A DNA stretch of 64,000 nucleotides, from NCBI GenBank assembly GCA_031418035.1, contig JANOWU010000037.1:1-64000 (forward strand), read 5' to 3'. The translations under genes were made by a program, and so were the position numbers. Below are positions 8,477 to 16,942 of this stretch, one piece after another. The stretch is from JANOYY01 sp031418035. Its GTDB lineage: Bacteria; Actinomycetota; Acidimicrobiia; Acidimicrobiales; JANYDT01. Each line of letters starts with the position of its first letter. Position 1 is the stretch's first letter. Under the pieces are notes generated by a model. That model did not search any database and had not been told where the DNA came from. It saw nothing but the letters and a program-made list of their open reading frames with translations.

Positions 8477-9580
8477 GTGCCCGAGAACGACACCCGCACC
8501 GACACACACGACACACACGACACACACGACCCGCGCACCAACACCAACAACGGCACCGACACCGACACCGCCGTTGCACCGGCGGGCAGTCGGGCCCGAC
8601 CGACAATCCTCATCGATTGCGACCCCGGCCATGACGATGTCATGGCGATCGGGCTGGCGGCGCAGTACTGCGACATCGTCGGCATCACCAGCGTCGGGGG
8701 CAACTCGACGCTGGTGAACACCACCCGAAACGCGTTGATCGCAGCGGACCTTTTCGAACTTCACCACGTGCCCGTGCACGCCGGTGCCGCCAAACCCCTG
8801 AGCGCGATCATCCAACCGCATCCCACCGAAGCCCACGGGTCGAGCGGCCTCGACGGTCCGGTCCTTCCGACGCCGTCGCGCGGCGTGACCAGTGACGATG
8901 CGGTCGGCTTCATCATCCAACAAGCGCGAGCCGTCGATGATCTTTGGCTCGTAGCCCTCGGCCCGCTCACCAACGTTGCCCTTGCGTTGCGTCACGCCCC
9001 CGACATCGTCGATCGCCTCGCCGGCATCTCGCTCATGGGTGGATCGCTCACCGCCGGCAACAGCACCGCGGCCGCCGAGTTCAATATCTGGTTCGACGCC
9101 GACGCCGCAGCCGAGGTCTACGACACTGCTGCGCGTTCCCCGCAACTACACATCCGCATGTGCGGTCTCGACCTCACCGCGCAGGTTGGCGTCGATGCCT
9201 CATTCGTCGACGCGCTGGCCGAACCGAACACGACCGCAACCAACTTCTGTTTCGAACTCATGACGTTCTACCGCAAGACGTCGCTTCGCTTCGCCCGGGT
9301 CGACGCCGTTGCGGAGCCCGCCCGCGCCGCAGCCCTGCGTGCGCCCCTGTTCGATCCGTGCGCCGTGCTCGCCGTCACCCACCCCGAACTGTTTGCGATA
9401 CGTCGCCGCCATGTGGTCGTCGAGACCCGCGGGCAATACACCCGTGGCATGACCCTCGCGGACCTGCGACCCTGGGCCGATCCGTCCAACGCAAACGTCA
9501 CCGTCGTCGAAACCGCCGACCCGTCCTGTGTTGCGGTCATTCTCGACGCAATCACCAAACCGGTCAGGCGACGGTCCTAA
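8477..9580 (+). CDS. inosine-uridine preferring nucleoside hydrolase
   Basis: A 367-residue ribonucleoside hydrolase that splits nucleosides into base and ribose. The calcium-binding family signature is DCDPGHDD at residues 47-54, followed by VGITSVGGN. Later family segments are LVALGPLTNVALAL, LMGGS and EFNIWFDADAAAEV, and the catalytic-histidine region is LFDPCAVL. The first 40 residues are an extra low-complexity tail, rich in Thr and Asp, with THD repeated three times because of a 9-bp DNA repeat at 8502-8528. This gene lies just upstream of the nucleoside ABC transporter, so base recovery from imported nucleosides is a sensible role. Confidence 0.9.
   Translation: MPENDTRTDTHDTHDTHDPRTNTNNGTDTDTAVAPAGSRARPTILIDCDPGHDDVMAIGLAAQYCDIVGITSVGGNSTLVNTTRNALIAADLFELHHVPVHAGAAKPLSAIIQPHPTEAHGSSGLDGPVLPTPSRGVTSDDAVGFIIQQARAVDDLWLVALGPLTNVALALRHAPDIVDRLAGISLMGGSLTAGNSTAAAEFNIWFDADAAAEVYDTAARSPQLHIRMCGLDLTAQVGVDASFVDALAEPNTTATNFCFELMTFYRKTSLRFARVDAVAEPARAAALRAPLFDPCAVLAVTHPELFAIRRRHVVVETRGQYTRGMTLADLRPWADPSNANVTVVETADPSCVAVILDAITKPVRRRS
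8502..8528. repeat. 9-bp tandem repeat coding THD x3
   Basis: Three perfect copies of ACACACACG inside the N-terminal tail of the nucleoside hydrolase. The unit is a multiple of three, so copy-number change would keep the frame. Confidence 0.85.
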
Positions 9581-9737
9581 TCCCGACTCGACCGATTTTG
9601 AAGGCGGGCGGAAGTCGCCTGAACACGTCAACTGATCGGTTGGAAAGAATCAACCCGAATTCGTCGCGCTAGTCTCCTCTCCACCTACGGGATCGAATCA
9701 CCTGGTTCGTCTCGCAAGCCCACCACCAGGAGGATGT

Positions 9738-10799
9738 ATGAAAGCAACCCGGAAGGCTCTCGCCACGCTGGCGTTCGCCACCGCGATCGCCGTGGCATTT
9801 AGCCCCGTCGCCGACGCAGCAAAGAAGACCACCAAGAAGAAGACCACCGCCAAGAAGGCCGCCACCCAGTCGGTTGGCCTCCTGTTCGACATCACGGGTC
9901 GTGGCGACAAGTCGTTCAACGACGCCGCCGCTGCCGGTTTCGACAAGGCCAAGGCTGAGTTCTCAAAGGCGAAGTTCACCGAGTCAGCGCCCACTGGCGA
10001 CGCTGACCGACCAGAGCGTGTGAAGACCCTTATCTCGCAGAAGACCGGCATCATCGTGTGCGTAGGCTTCCTGTGGACCAAGGACTGCGGCGCCGCTGCC
10101 AAGGCCAACCCCACAACGGCGTTCGCCATCATCGACGACGTCATCGATTCGCCGAACGCCGTCTCGCTGTTGTTCTCCGAAGAGCAGGGTAGCTACCTCG
10201 TGGGCTACGCCGCTGGTCTCAAGTCCAAGTCGGGCAAGGTTGGCTTCATCGGTGGCGTCCGCACCGACGGTATCGGCAAGTTCGAAGCTGGCTTCGCCGC
10301 TGGCGCGAAGGCTGCCAACCCGAAGGTGACCGTTGAGTCGAAGTACGCAACCGAGCCGCCGGACTTCTCGGGCTTCAACGACCCGGCCAAGGGCAAGACC
10401 ATTGCCAAGGCCATGTTCGAAAGCGGCATCGACGTCGTGTACCACGCTGCTGGTGGAACCGGCGCTGGCCTCTTCGCCGCCGCCAAGGAATCGGGCAAAA
10501 AGCCGGGAGAACTCTGGACGATCGGCGTCGACTCAGACCAGTACAACTCGGTCAAGCCGGAGAACGGTCAGGAGTTCATCCTCACCTCGATGCTCAAGCG
10601 TGTCGACGTTGCGACCTACGAGGCAATCAAGGCCTACGCCGCCGGTAAGCCGTTGACCGGAAAGCAGCAGTTCGACCTCAAGCGTGACGGCGTTGGCTAT
10701 GCAACGTCCAACGCAGCGATCAACGACATCAAGGACAAACTCGAAGCGGTCAAGGCCGACATCGTGGCCGGCAAGATCGTCGTTCCGACCAAGCCGTAA
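9738..10799 (+). CDS. BMP/PnrA-type nucleoside-binding protein of ABC transporter
   Basis: A 353-residue exported substrate-binding protein of the basic membrane protein (BMP) family, which bind purine nucleosides. A signal peptide (about 1-29, ending VADA-A) is followed by a Lys/Thr-rich linker, KKTTKKKTTAKK. The mature domain shows GLLFDITGRGDKSFNDAA, SEEQGSYLVGYAAG, GFIGG and YHAAGGTGAGLFAAA, all typical. There is no lipobox cysteine after the signal peptide, although most Gram-positive relatives are lipoproteins. A perfect AGGAGG sits before the ATG. It heads the transport operon, with a terminator-like hairpin after it. Confidence 0.92.
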   Translation: MKATRKALATLAFATAIAVAFSPVADAAKKTTKKKTTAKKAATQSVGLLFDITGRGDKSFNDAAAAGFDKAKAEFSKAKFTESAPTGDADRPERVKTLISQKTGIIVCVGFLWTKDCGAAAKANPTTAFAIIDDVIDSPNAVSLLFSEEQGSYLVGYAAGLKSKSGKVGFIGGVRTDGIGKFEAGFAAGAKAANPKVTVESKYATEPPDFSGFNDPAKGKTIAKAMFESGIDVVYHAAGGTGAGLFAAAKESGKKPGELWTIGVDSDQYNSVKPENGQEFILTSMLKRVDVATYEAIKAYAAGKPLTGKQQFDLKRDGVGYATSNAAINDIKDKLEAVKADIVAGKIVVPTKP

Positions 10800-10855
10800 G
10801 GCAAAAGCAACGAACAAACCCTTCGACACGGATGAACTCCGTGTTGCTTCACTCC

Positions 10856-10889
10856 GAAAGTGCCGGACCGTTGAGGTCCGGCACTTTTC
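10856..10889 (+). terminator. intra-operon terminator/attenuator hairpin
   Basis: A 13-bp perfect stem, AAAGTGCCGGACC with GGTCCGGCACTTT, has a 5-base GTTGA loop and ends in TTTTC. It lies between the binding-protein gene and the ATPase gene. Such a hairpin commonly lets more binding protein than transporter be made. It also rules out an upstream start for the ATPase, which would have to be translated through it. Confidence 0.85.
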
Positions 10890-10909
10890 GTTCTGCTAAG
10901 AATTGGGAC

Positions 10910-12460
10910 GTGTCTCGCCTCGATGTGCAATCTGCGCCAACGGCGATCGAACTTCGTGGCATCGTAAAGCGCTTTCCAGGTGTAGTTGCCAACAATGGCG
11001 TGAACCTCACGGTCCGACACGGCACCATTCACGCGATCATCGGTGAGAACGGTGCCGGAAAATCGACGCTCATGAAAACGCTCTACGGAGCCCACCAGCC
11101 CGATGAGGGCACCATCAAGGTGAATGGCGTAGAGCAACGGTTCAGGTCCCCGCGTGATGCCATCGCCGCCGGCATCGGCATGGTCTTCCAGCATTTCATG
11201 CTTGCCGACAATCTCACCGTGTGGGAGAACGTAGTGCTGGGCGACGAACCGGGTTCCGGTCTGAAACTGAACCGCAAGGCCGCCCGCACAAAGATACGTG
11301 AACTTAGTGATCGTTACGGTCTTCGCGTCGACGCCGATGCCGTGATCGGAGACATGGGCGTCGGGGATCGCCAACGAGTAGAGATTCTCAAAGTGCTCTA
11401 TCGCGGTGCCACGCTGATCATCTTGGATGAACCGACGGCCGTACTCGTCCCCCAGGAAGTCCAGGAACTGTTCAAGTCCCTCCGCGAGCTCGTGGCGAAC
11501 GGAACCACCGTGTTGTTCATCTCGCACAAGCTCGACGAAGTCCTCTCCGTCGCCGACTCGATCACCGTGATCCGGGCGGGCAAAACCGTGGCCGAGGTCG
11601 ATGACCCCACGACCGTTACCGCCTCGGATCTCGCCGAACTCATGGTCGGCAGCGAGCTCCCCTCGCCGGCCACTACGGACTCCACGGTGCGTCCTGAGGA
11701 GGCGCTGGTGTTGTCCGGGTTGACCCTTCGTCGCGGCAATCTGGCCGTGCTCGACGACATCAGCATCCGGGTCCGCAAAGGCGAGATCGTCGGCATCGCC
11801 GGCGTCGAGGGCAATGGTCAGACCGAGCTCCTCGAATGCGTACTGGGTACCGAGAGTTTCGACACCGGTCGAATCGAACTCGGTGGGCAGGACATGAGCG
11901 GGGTGAGCACCCGGACGCGCCGCGAGCAGGGGCTCGGGTACATTCCCGAGGATCGCCACCACGACGGTGTCATGCTCAGCGCGCCGCTCTGGGAGAACGT
12001 TGCGCTCGGCCATCAAACGATGGCACCAGCCGCACGCGGTCCATGGATCGACCGTGAATCATTACGTACACATACTGAATCCGTGATCGAGCAGTTCGAC
12101 GTCCGCACACCCAGTGCCGACGTGGCGTGTTACGCCCTTTCCGGCGGCAATCAACAAAAGCTCATCGTCGGTCGCGAGATGCTCTCGAAGCCGAAGGTTC
12201 TCATCGCCGCCCACCCGACACGAGGCATCGACGTTGGTGCTCAAGCTGCGGTGTGGCAATCGCTTCGCGTCGCCCGCTCCGAGGGTCTCGGCGTTCTCCT
12301 TGTTTCGGCTGACCTTGACGAACTCATCGGACTTTCCGACACCCTGCTGGTCATCTTGCGCGGAAGGATCGTCGCCCAACTCGATCCGGCGACGGTCACG
12401 CCCATCGAACTCGGTTCGTACATGACCGGCGCGAAGAGCACCGAAGCGAAGGCCTCATGA
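10910..12460 (+). CDS. nucleoside ABC transporter, double ATPase subunit
   Basis: A 516-residue ATPase with two fused ABC domains, the type that works with BMP binding proteins and two permeases (YufO/NupO-like). Domain 1 has Walker A GENGAGKST, signature GVGDRQRVEIL and Walker B LIILDEPTAVL. Domain 2 has the degenerate Walker A GVEGNGQTEL, signature LSGGNQQKLIVG and Walker B VLIAAHPTRGIDVG, as is normal for the second half. The GTG at 10910 follows the terminator hairpin, starting VSRLDVQSAP. Its end overlaps the first permease (ATGA). Confidence 0.92.
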   Translation: MSRLDVQSAPTAIELRGIVKRFPGVVANNGVNLTVRHGTIHAIIGENGAGKSTLMKTLYGAHQPDEGTIKVNGVEQRFRSPRDAIAAGIGMVFQHFMLADNLTVWENVVLGDEPGSGLKLNRKAARTKIRELSDRYGLRVDADAVIGDMGVGDRQRVEILKVLYRGATLIILDEPTAVLVPQEVQELFKSLRELVANGTTVLFISHKLDEVLSVADSITVIRAGKTVAEVDDPTTVTASDLAELMVGSELPSPATTDSTVRPEEALVLSGLTLRRGNLAVLDDISIRVRKGEIVGIAGVEGNGQTELLECVLGTESFDTGRIELGGQDMSGVSTRTRREQGLGYIPEDRHHDGVMLSAPLWENVALGHQTMAPAARGPWIDRESLRTHTESVIEQFDVRTPSADVACYALSGGNQQKLIVGREMLSKPKVLIAAHPTRGIDVGAQAAVWQSLRVARSEGLGVLLVSADLDELIGLSDTLLVILRGRIVAQLDPATVTPIELGSYMTGAKSTEAKAS

Positions 12461-13578
12461 AGCCTGTGCAGATCTGGCGAGCCATGAGCGCCCCGCTCAT
12501 GGCGTTGGCACTTTCCCTCATCGTGGCGACGTTCGCCCTCCTGGTTGCGGGCCACAACCCGTTCAATGCGCTGTCGTCCATGTGGGGAAATCTGAATGGC
12601 ACCGACGAACTCGTCACCGTCGTGAACTACGCATCTCGGTACTACGTCATGGGGGCCGCCGTCGCCATCGGTTTCAAGATGAATCTGTTCAACATCGGCG
12701 CGAACGGTCAGTATCAGGTTGCTGCGCTCTTCGCCGGTGCAGTCGGTGGATGGTTGCGGCTCCCGGGGCCGATCAACATCGCGCTGATCATTCTCGTTGC
12801 GATGATCGCCGGTGGTGCGTGGGCCTTCATTCCGGGCGTCCTCAACGTCACGCGGAACGTGAACATCGTTGTGGCCACGATCATGATGAACGGTATCGGT
12901 GCTGGGTTGATCGGCTACCTCCTTCGGACCAAATTCCGAGACAATTCGGACTTCAACACGGCTCACACGCTGCCGTTGCCACCAGAAAGCCGTATGCCCC
13001 ATCTCAACCGTTTACTACGCGCGCTTGGTTTTCACCTTCCCGATCAGACGTTCTTTCACAGTTTCGTGTTGATCGCCATGGTGATCGGTGTCGCGTTCTA
13101 CGTGCTCATCTATCGCACCCGGTTTGGCTTCGACCTTCGTTCATCGGGTCTGAATGCCGCGGCGGCACGCTCAAGTGGTGTGGACCCCAAACGGATGGTG
13201 CTCACGACGATGACCATTTCGGGCGCAGTGGCCGGCCTCGCCGGCATGTCGCTCCTCCTCGCCGACCAATACGAGTACGGGGATCGCTTCCCCACGTTGC
13301 TCGGCTTCACCGGCATCGCGGTCGCCCTGCTCGGTCGGAACTCGCCGGGTGGCATTGTCTTCTCCGCACTGGTGCTCGCGGCCATCGAGCAAGGAGCCCG
13401 TGGCCTGTCCGGGGTGGGCATTCCACAAGAGATCGGACAGATCCTCCAGGGGACGCTCCTCGTGAGTGCCGTGATCGCCTACGAAGTCGCCCGTCGGCGC
13501 AACCAGGCGGCGACGATTCGCGAGGCGGCCCTACGAACGGCGTCGGCTCAGGTCGTGGCACCGATGGGCGCATCGTGA
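12457..13578 (+). CDS. nucleoside ABC transporter permease 1
   Basis: A 373-residue integral membrane protein of the BPD_transp_2 family, YufP-like. It has about eight to ten hydrophobic segments; family hallmarks are AIGFKMNLFNIGANGQYQVA and GVDPKRMVLTTMTISGAVAG, the latter in the loop that contacts the ATPase. It is translationally coupled to the ATPase gene by a 4-base ATGA overlap and to permease 2 by a GTGA overlap. It forms half of the membrane channel. Confidence 0.92.
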   Translation: MKPVQIWRAMSAPLMALALSLIVATFALLVAGHNPFNALSSMWGNLNGTDELVTVVNYASRYYVMGAAVAIGFKMNLFNIGANGQYQVAALFAGAVGGWLRLPGPINIALIILVAMIAGGAWAFIPGVLNVTRNVNIVVATIMMNGIGAGLIGYLLRTKFRDNSDFNTAHTLPLPPESRMPHLNRLLRALGFHLPDQTFFHSFVLIAMVIGVAFYVLIYRTRFGFDLRSSGLNAAAARSSGVDPKRMVLTTMTISGAVAGLAGMSLLLADQYEYGDRFPTLLGFTGIAVALLGRNSPGGIVFSALVLAAIEQGARGLSGVGIPQEIGQILQGTLLVSAVIAYEVARRRNQAATIREAALRTASAQVVAPMGAS

Positions 13579-14885
13579 GTGCCCTCACGGCCTCGCCACC
13601 CTCGCCGGTGAAGTCCCGATCGCCGTGGGGTATGGCAACACGTTCGCCGGCGATGACCGGGCTCGCCCTGTCCGCAGTCACGATGCTGCTGCTCTCCTCG
13701 GCGCGCGTCTTGGGCGATGCTCCCGGTTTGACCGGCAGTGGCGCATTTGGTGGCGCCCTCGGCTTGGCCGTTCCCGTTGCGCTGGCCGGTCTCGGTGGGC
13801 TCGTTGCCGAGCGCGTCGGAATCATCAACATCGGACTCCAGGGCATGCTTGTTCTGGGCACATGGGGTGCCGGCTTTTTCGGCTGGAAGTTCGGGCCGTG
13901 GGGGGCATTGCTGGGCGGGGCGTTCATGGGAGCCCTCGGCGGACTCCTCCACGCCGTCACCACGATCACCTTCGGTGTCGAGCAGGCCGTCTCCGGCGTC
14001 GCCATCAACCTGCTCGCCCCTGGTGTCGCCCGCTTCCTGTCCAGCGTGCTGTTCAACACCGGTTCCGGCCTCGCCGATGGCGGTTCGCTGACCGACTCAC
14101 CTCCCGTCGGCAACCTCGGAAAGTTCACGATGCCGTTCCTCTCCGGTGGCCGCCTGGGGAGTTGGCGAACGCCCGACCCACTCGGTTGGCTGGAGAAACG
14201 CAAGTGGTTCTTCATAGGTGACTGCGCCTCGCTGCTTCGCGGCATCACGCGCGATCTGGCGATCGAGACGATCCTCTGCCTCGCCCTGTTTCCCATTGCG
14301 ACCTATGTGCTGTGGCGCACCCCACTCGGTTTGCGCCTCCGCAGTTCCGGCGAGAAGCCCAGTGCTGCGGAGTCCCTCGGTGTCAACGTCATTCGCCTTC
14401 GCTACGGTGCCGTGATCGTCTCGGGCGCGCTGGCAGGCCTCGGCGGTGCGTGGCTGGTCACGAACGTCGGCAAGTACCAGCAGGGGCAGGAGGGACTGCG
14501 CGGCTTTCTTGGTCTCGCCGCCGTGATCTTCGGCAACTGGAAGCCCGCGGGAGTATTTGCCGGAGCCCTTCTCTTTCAATTCACGGAATCGGTTCGTCTG
14601 CAGATCGGCGATGAACCGGCGCGAGCCTTTGTTCTGGCGCTCGGTTTCGGCCTCGCCGTCACGGCACTGTGGCAATTCAGCAAGCGGGCAACGCTGGCCG
14701 GATCCGTACTTGTACTTACGACTGCCGGGACCATCGGCTACTTCTTCATCACCAATCGGGTCGACGACAAGCTGGCATCGACGTTCCCGTACATCATCAC
14801 CCTCCTGGTGCTGTTGTTCTCGTCGGATCGTTTGAGACCGCCTGCCGCGGCAGGCATACCGTGGTTCAAGGGTCAAAGTTCGTGA
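13575..14885 (+). CDS. nucleoside ABC transporter permease 2
   Basis: A 436-residue BPD_transp_2 permease, YufQ-like. The GTG at 13575 is set by the GTGA overlap with permease 1. The family segments VAERVGIINIGLQGMLVLG, AVSGVAINLLAPG and ESLGVNVIRLRYGAVIVSGAL are clear. It is longer than most relatives: an extra hydrophilic loop (about residues 165-225) and two extra C-terminal membrane segments (TLAGSVLVLTTAGTIGYFFI and FPYIITLLVLLF) are present. It pairs with permease 1. Confidence 0.9.
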   Translation: MSALTASPPSPVKSRSPWGMATRSPAMTGLALSAVTMLLLSSARVLGDAPGLTGSGAFGGALGLAVPVALAGLGGLVAERVGIINIGLQGMLVLGTWGAGFFGWKFGPWGALLGGAFMGALGGLLHAVTTITFGVEQAVSGVAINLLAPGVARFLSSVLFNTGSGLADGGSLTDSPPVGNLGKFTMPFLSGGRLGSWRTPDPLGWLEKRKWFFIGDCASLLRGITRDLAIETILCLALFPIATYVLWRTPLGLRLRSSGEKPSAAESLGVNVIRLRYGAVIVSGALAGLGGAWLVTNVGKYQQGQEGLRGFLGLAAVIFGNWKPAGVFAGALLFQFTESVRLQIGDEPARAFVLALGFGLAVTALWQFSKRATLAGSVLVLTTAGTIGYFFITNRVDDKLASTFPYIITLLVLLFSSDRLRPPAAAGIPWFKGQSS

Positions 14886-15277
14886 CGTCACCGATCGATT
14901 GGGACGCGCTGCGCCTCGCTGCTCGTGGCGCCACCGCGCACTCCTACGCCCCGTATTCGAACTTGCAGGTCGGTGTCGCTGCGTTGTTGGCCGACGGACG
15001 AGTCATTACGGGGTGCAACGTGGAGAACGCATCCTTCGGACTGACCTTCTGCGCGGAGATCACGATGATCGGGCGGCTACGCATGGAAGGCGTGTCGCCG
15101 CTCGTCGCCGTCGCCGCCGCCGATCAATTCGACCGTCAACTCACGCCGTGTGGACGCTGCCGTCAGATCCTCATGGAACATGGAGGCCCGGACCTCATGG
15201 TCGACGGCCCGAGCGGGCCCCGCCCGATGCGTGAACTTCTCCCCGAATGGTTCGGCCCGGAGAAGCTCCCGAGCTAG
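14882..15277 (+). CDS. cdd: cytidine deaminase
   Basis: A 131-residue cytidine deaminase that converts cytidine and deoxycytidine to the uridine forms. Zinc ligand C57 and catalytic E59 are in TFCAE, and zinc ligands C90 and C93 in TPCGRCRQ. Three cysteine ligands and the short length place it in the homotetrameric class. The GTG start overlaps the permease stop (GTGA), so the deaminase is made together with the transporter. This strongly supports nucleosides as the transporter's cargo. Confidence 0.95.
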   Translation: MTSPIDWDALRLAARGATAHSYAPYSNLQVGVAALLADGRVITGCNVENASFGLTFCAEITMIGRLRMEGVSPLVAVAAADQFDRQLTPCGRCRQILMEHGGPDLMVDGPSGPRPMRELLPEWFGPEKLPS

Positions 15278-15687
15278 CTGCTGCTGGTGTGCTCGCGGTC
15301 GAGTGTCCCGATGACGGCGTCGACCTCGATCTCGACCTTCCATGCCGGGTTCAACAGCGCGGCCACCACGATCGTCGTGTTGGCCGGACGCACCTCGGTG
15401 AACAACTCGCCGTGGACTTTCTCAACCGCGTAGGAGTCACGAGGATCCACGAGATAGATTCTGGTCCGCACGACGTCGGCCAGGCTTCCGCCCGCTTCCA
15501 TGAGCGCCTTCTCCACAATTTCGAAACACCGACGGACCTGCACCACCGGATCGGGGTTGACCTTGCCGTCGGGCCAGTTTGGCGTCGTGCCCGAGACGAA
15601 CACCAGGTGGTCGACTCGCACCGCCCGCGAATAGCCAAGGATCAATTCATAGGGCAATCCGGACGAAATGTGCTGACGCATGGTCAT
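15274..15687 (-). CDS. RidA/YjgF-family protein
   Basis: A 137-residue RidA-superfamily protein. RidA enzymes hydrolyse reactive enamine/imine intermediates, but many subfamilies have other or unknown roles. Family features are DHLVFVSGTTPNWPDG, a central helix FEIVEKALMEAGGSLADVV, RTRIYLVD and a C-terminal VEIEVDAVIG. The canonical RidA arginine is replaced at the end of the sheet by a region lacking the R-x-x-x-A-x-x pattern, so it is probably not archetypal RidA. The gene converges on cdd with a 4-base CTAG overlap and is divergent from add. Confidence 0.85.
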   Translation of the reverse strand: MTMRQHISSGLPYELILGYSRAVRVDHLVFVSGTTPNWPDGKVNPDPVVQVRRCFEIVEKALMEAGGSLADVVRTRIYLVDPRDSYAVEKVHGELFTEVRPANTTIVVAALLNPAWKVEIEVDAVIGTLDREHTSSS

Positions 15688-15711
15688 AGTGACCCAAGGT
15701 TAGTGCTGCGA

Positions 15712-15735
15712 CGTACCGAAACCGGTGTTGGTACG
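15712..15735. promoter_or_regulatory. 24-bp imperfect palindrome between ridA-like gene and add
   Basis: Arms CGTACC (15712-15717) and GGTACG (15730-15735) flank a central CCGG. Twenty of 24 positions are symmetric. It lies in the 151-bp divergent region between the RidA-like gene and adenosine deaminase, so it is a good candidate for a dimeric repressor operator acting on either or both. Confidence 0.5.
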
Positions 15736-15838
15736 CGAACTGACGACCTGAAGAATCGATCTGACGATCCGTTCAACGAGTGTGGCATGTCACGCCCAAA
15801 GTCCTCGACCCAATCACCACTCACTGTAAGAATGGGTC

Positions 15839-16942
15839 ATGTCACTCTCTCCGGCCCCATTGACCATCGACGAGATCCGTGCGGCGCCCAAGGTGCTTCT
15901 GCACGACCACCTCGATGGCGGACTGCGACCGGCAACGATTGTCGCCCTGGCCGCCGAGCAGGGCTACAAGAAGCTTCCGACCACCGATGTCGACGAACTC
16001 GAGCAGTGGATCCGACGCGGCGCTGACCGCCTCAGCCTTCCGCTGTATCTCGAGACCTTCGAGCACACGACGGGCGTATTGCAGGAACGAGACGCTCTGG
16101 TTCGTGTCGCATCGGAGTGCGTGCAGGATCTCGCCGAGGACGGCGTTGTGTATGCCGAAGTGCGCTACGCCCCCGAGCAGCACCTCGAAGGCGGCCTGAG
16201 CCTCGATGAGGTTGTCATGGCCGTCGAAGAGGGCATGCAGCACGGGGTGAAAGCGGCGGCCCAGAACGGCCAGGACATCGTGATCGGCACGCTGCTGTGC
16301 GCCATGCGCCAGGCGGCCCAGTCGACCGAGATCGCGCAGCTCGCAATCCGCCACCGCGACGATCATGTGGTCGGTTTCGACATCGCCGGGCCCGAGAACG
16401 GATTTCCTCCGTCACGTCACTCGGCCGCCTTCGAGCTCGTTCATGAGGCGAACTTTCACACCACCATTCACGCCGGCGAAGCATTCGGTTTGCCGAGTAT
16501 TCATGAAGCACTCCAGTACTGCGGCGCCGAACGTCTGGGTCATGGTGTGCGTATCGTCGACGACATCGTCGACAACGGCGACGGCACCTACAAGCTCGGG
16601 CAGTTGGCGAACTATGTGCGCGACACGCGGGTGCCACTCGAGATGTGTCCCACGTCGAACGTGCACACCGGGGCGGCACCGTCGATCGCACAACATCCGA
16701 TCGACCTTTTGAAGCGATTGCGTTTCCGGGTCACGGTGAACACCGACAACCGCCTGATGAGCGGCTGCACGTTGACATCGGAGTTTGCTGCCCTCGTTGA
16801 GACGTTCGGTTACAACATGGCTGACATCTCGTGGTTCACCGTCAACGCGATGAAGAGTGCGTTCTGGCCCTTCGATGATCGTTTGCGAATCATCAACAAC
16901 GTGATCAAACCGCGCTATGCAGAACTGATGGCGGCTCGCTGA
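15839..16942 (+). CDS. add: adenosine deaminase
   Basis: A 367-residue zinc deaminase that turns adenosine and deoxyadenosine into inosine forms. The metal-binding motif HDHLDGGLRP (H22, H24), the catalytic H-A-G-E-A-F-G segment, LGHGVRI and the late D in NTDNRLMS match adenosine deaminases. A TAAGAA hexamer is 6 bases before the ATG and no Shine-Dalgarno is seen. With cdd, the transporter and the nucleoside hydrolase it completes a salvage route for imported nucleosides. Its end overlaps the luciferase-like gene by 38 bases (tail to tail). Confidence 0.95.
   Translation: MSLSPAPLTIDEIRAAPKVLLHDHLDGGLRPATIVALAAEQGYKKLPTTDVDELEQWIRRGADRLSLPLYLETFEHTTGVLQERDALVRVASECVQDLAEDGVVYAEVRYAPEQHLEGGLSLDEVVMAVEEGMQHGVKAAAQNGQDIVIGTLLCAMRQAAQSTEIAQLAIRHRDDHVVGFDIAGPENGFPPSRHSAAFELVHEANFHTTIHAGEAFGLPSIHEALQYCGAERLGHGVRIVDDIVDNGDGTYKLGQLANYVRDTRVPLEMCPTSNVHTGAAPSIAQHPIDLLKRLRFRVTVNTDNRLMSGCTLTSEFAALVETFGYNMADISWFTVNAMKSAFWPFDDRLRIINNVIKPRYAELMAAR

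Noticed and set aside
10832..10909. Upstream start for the double ATPase
   Set aside because: It would place a 13-bp terminator stem inside the coding sequence; the GTG at 10910 fits the family start.
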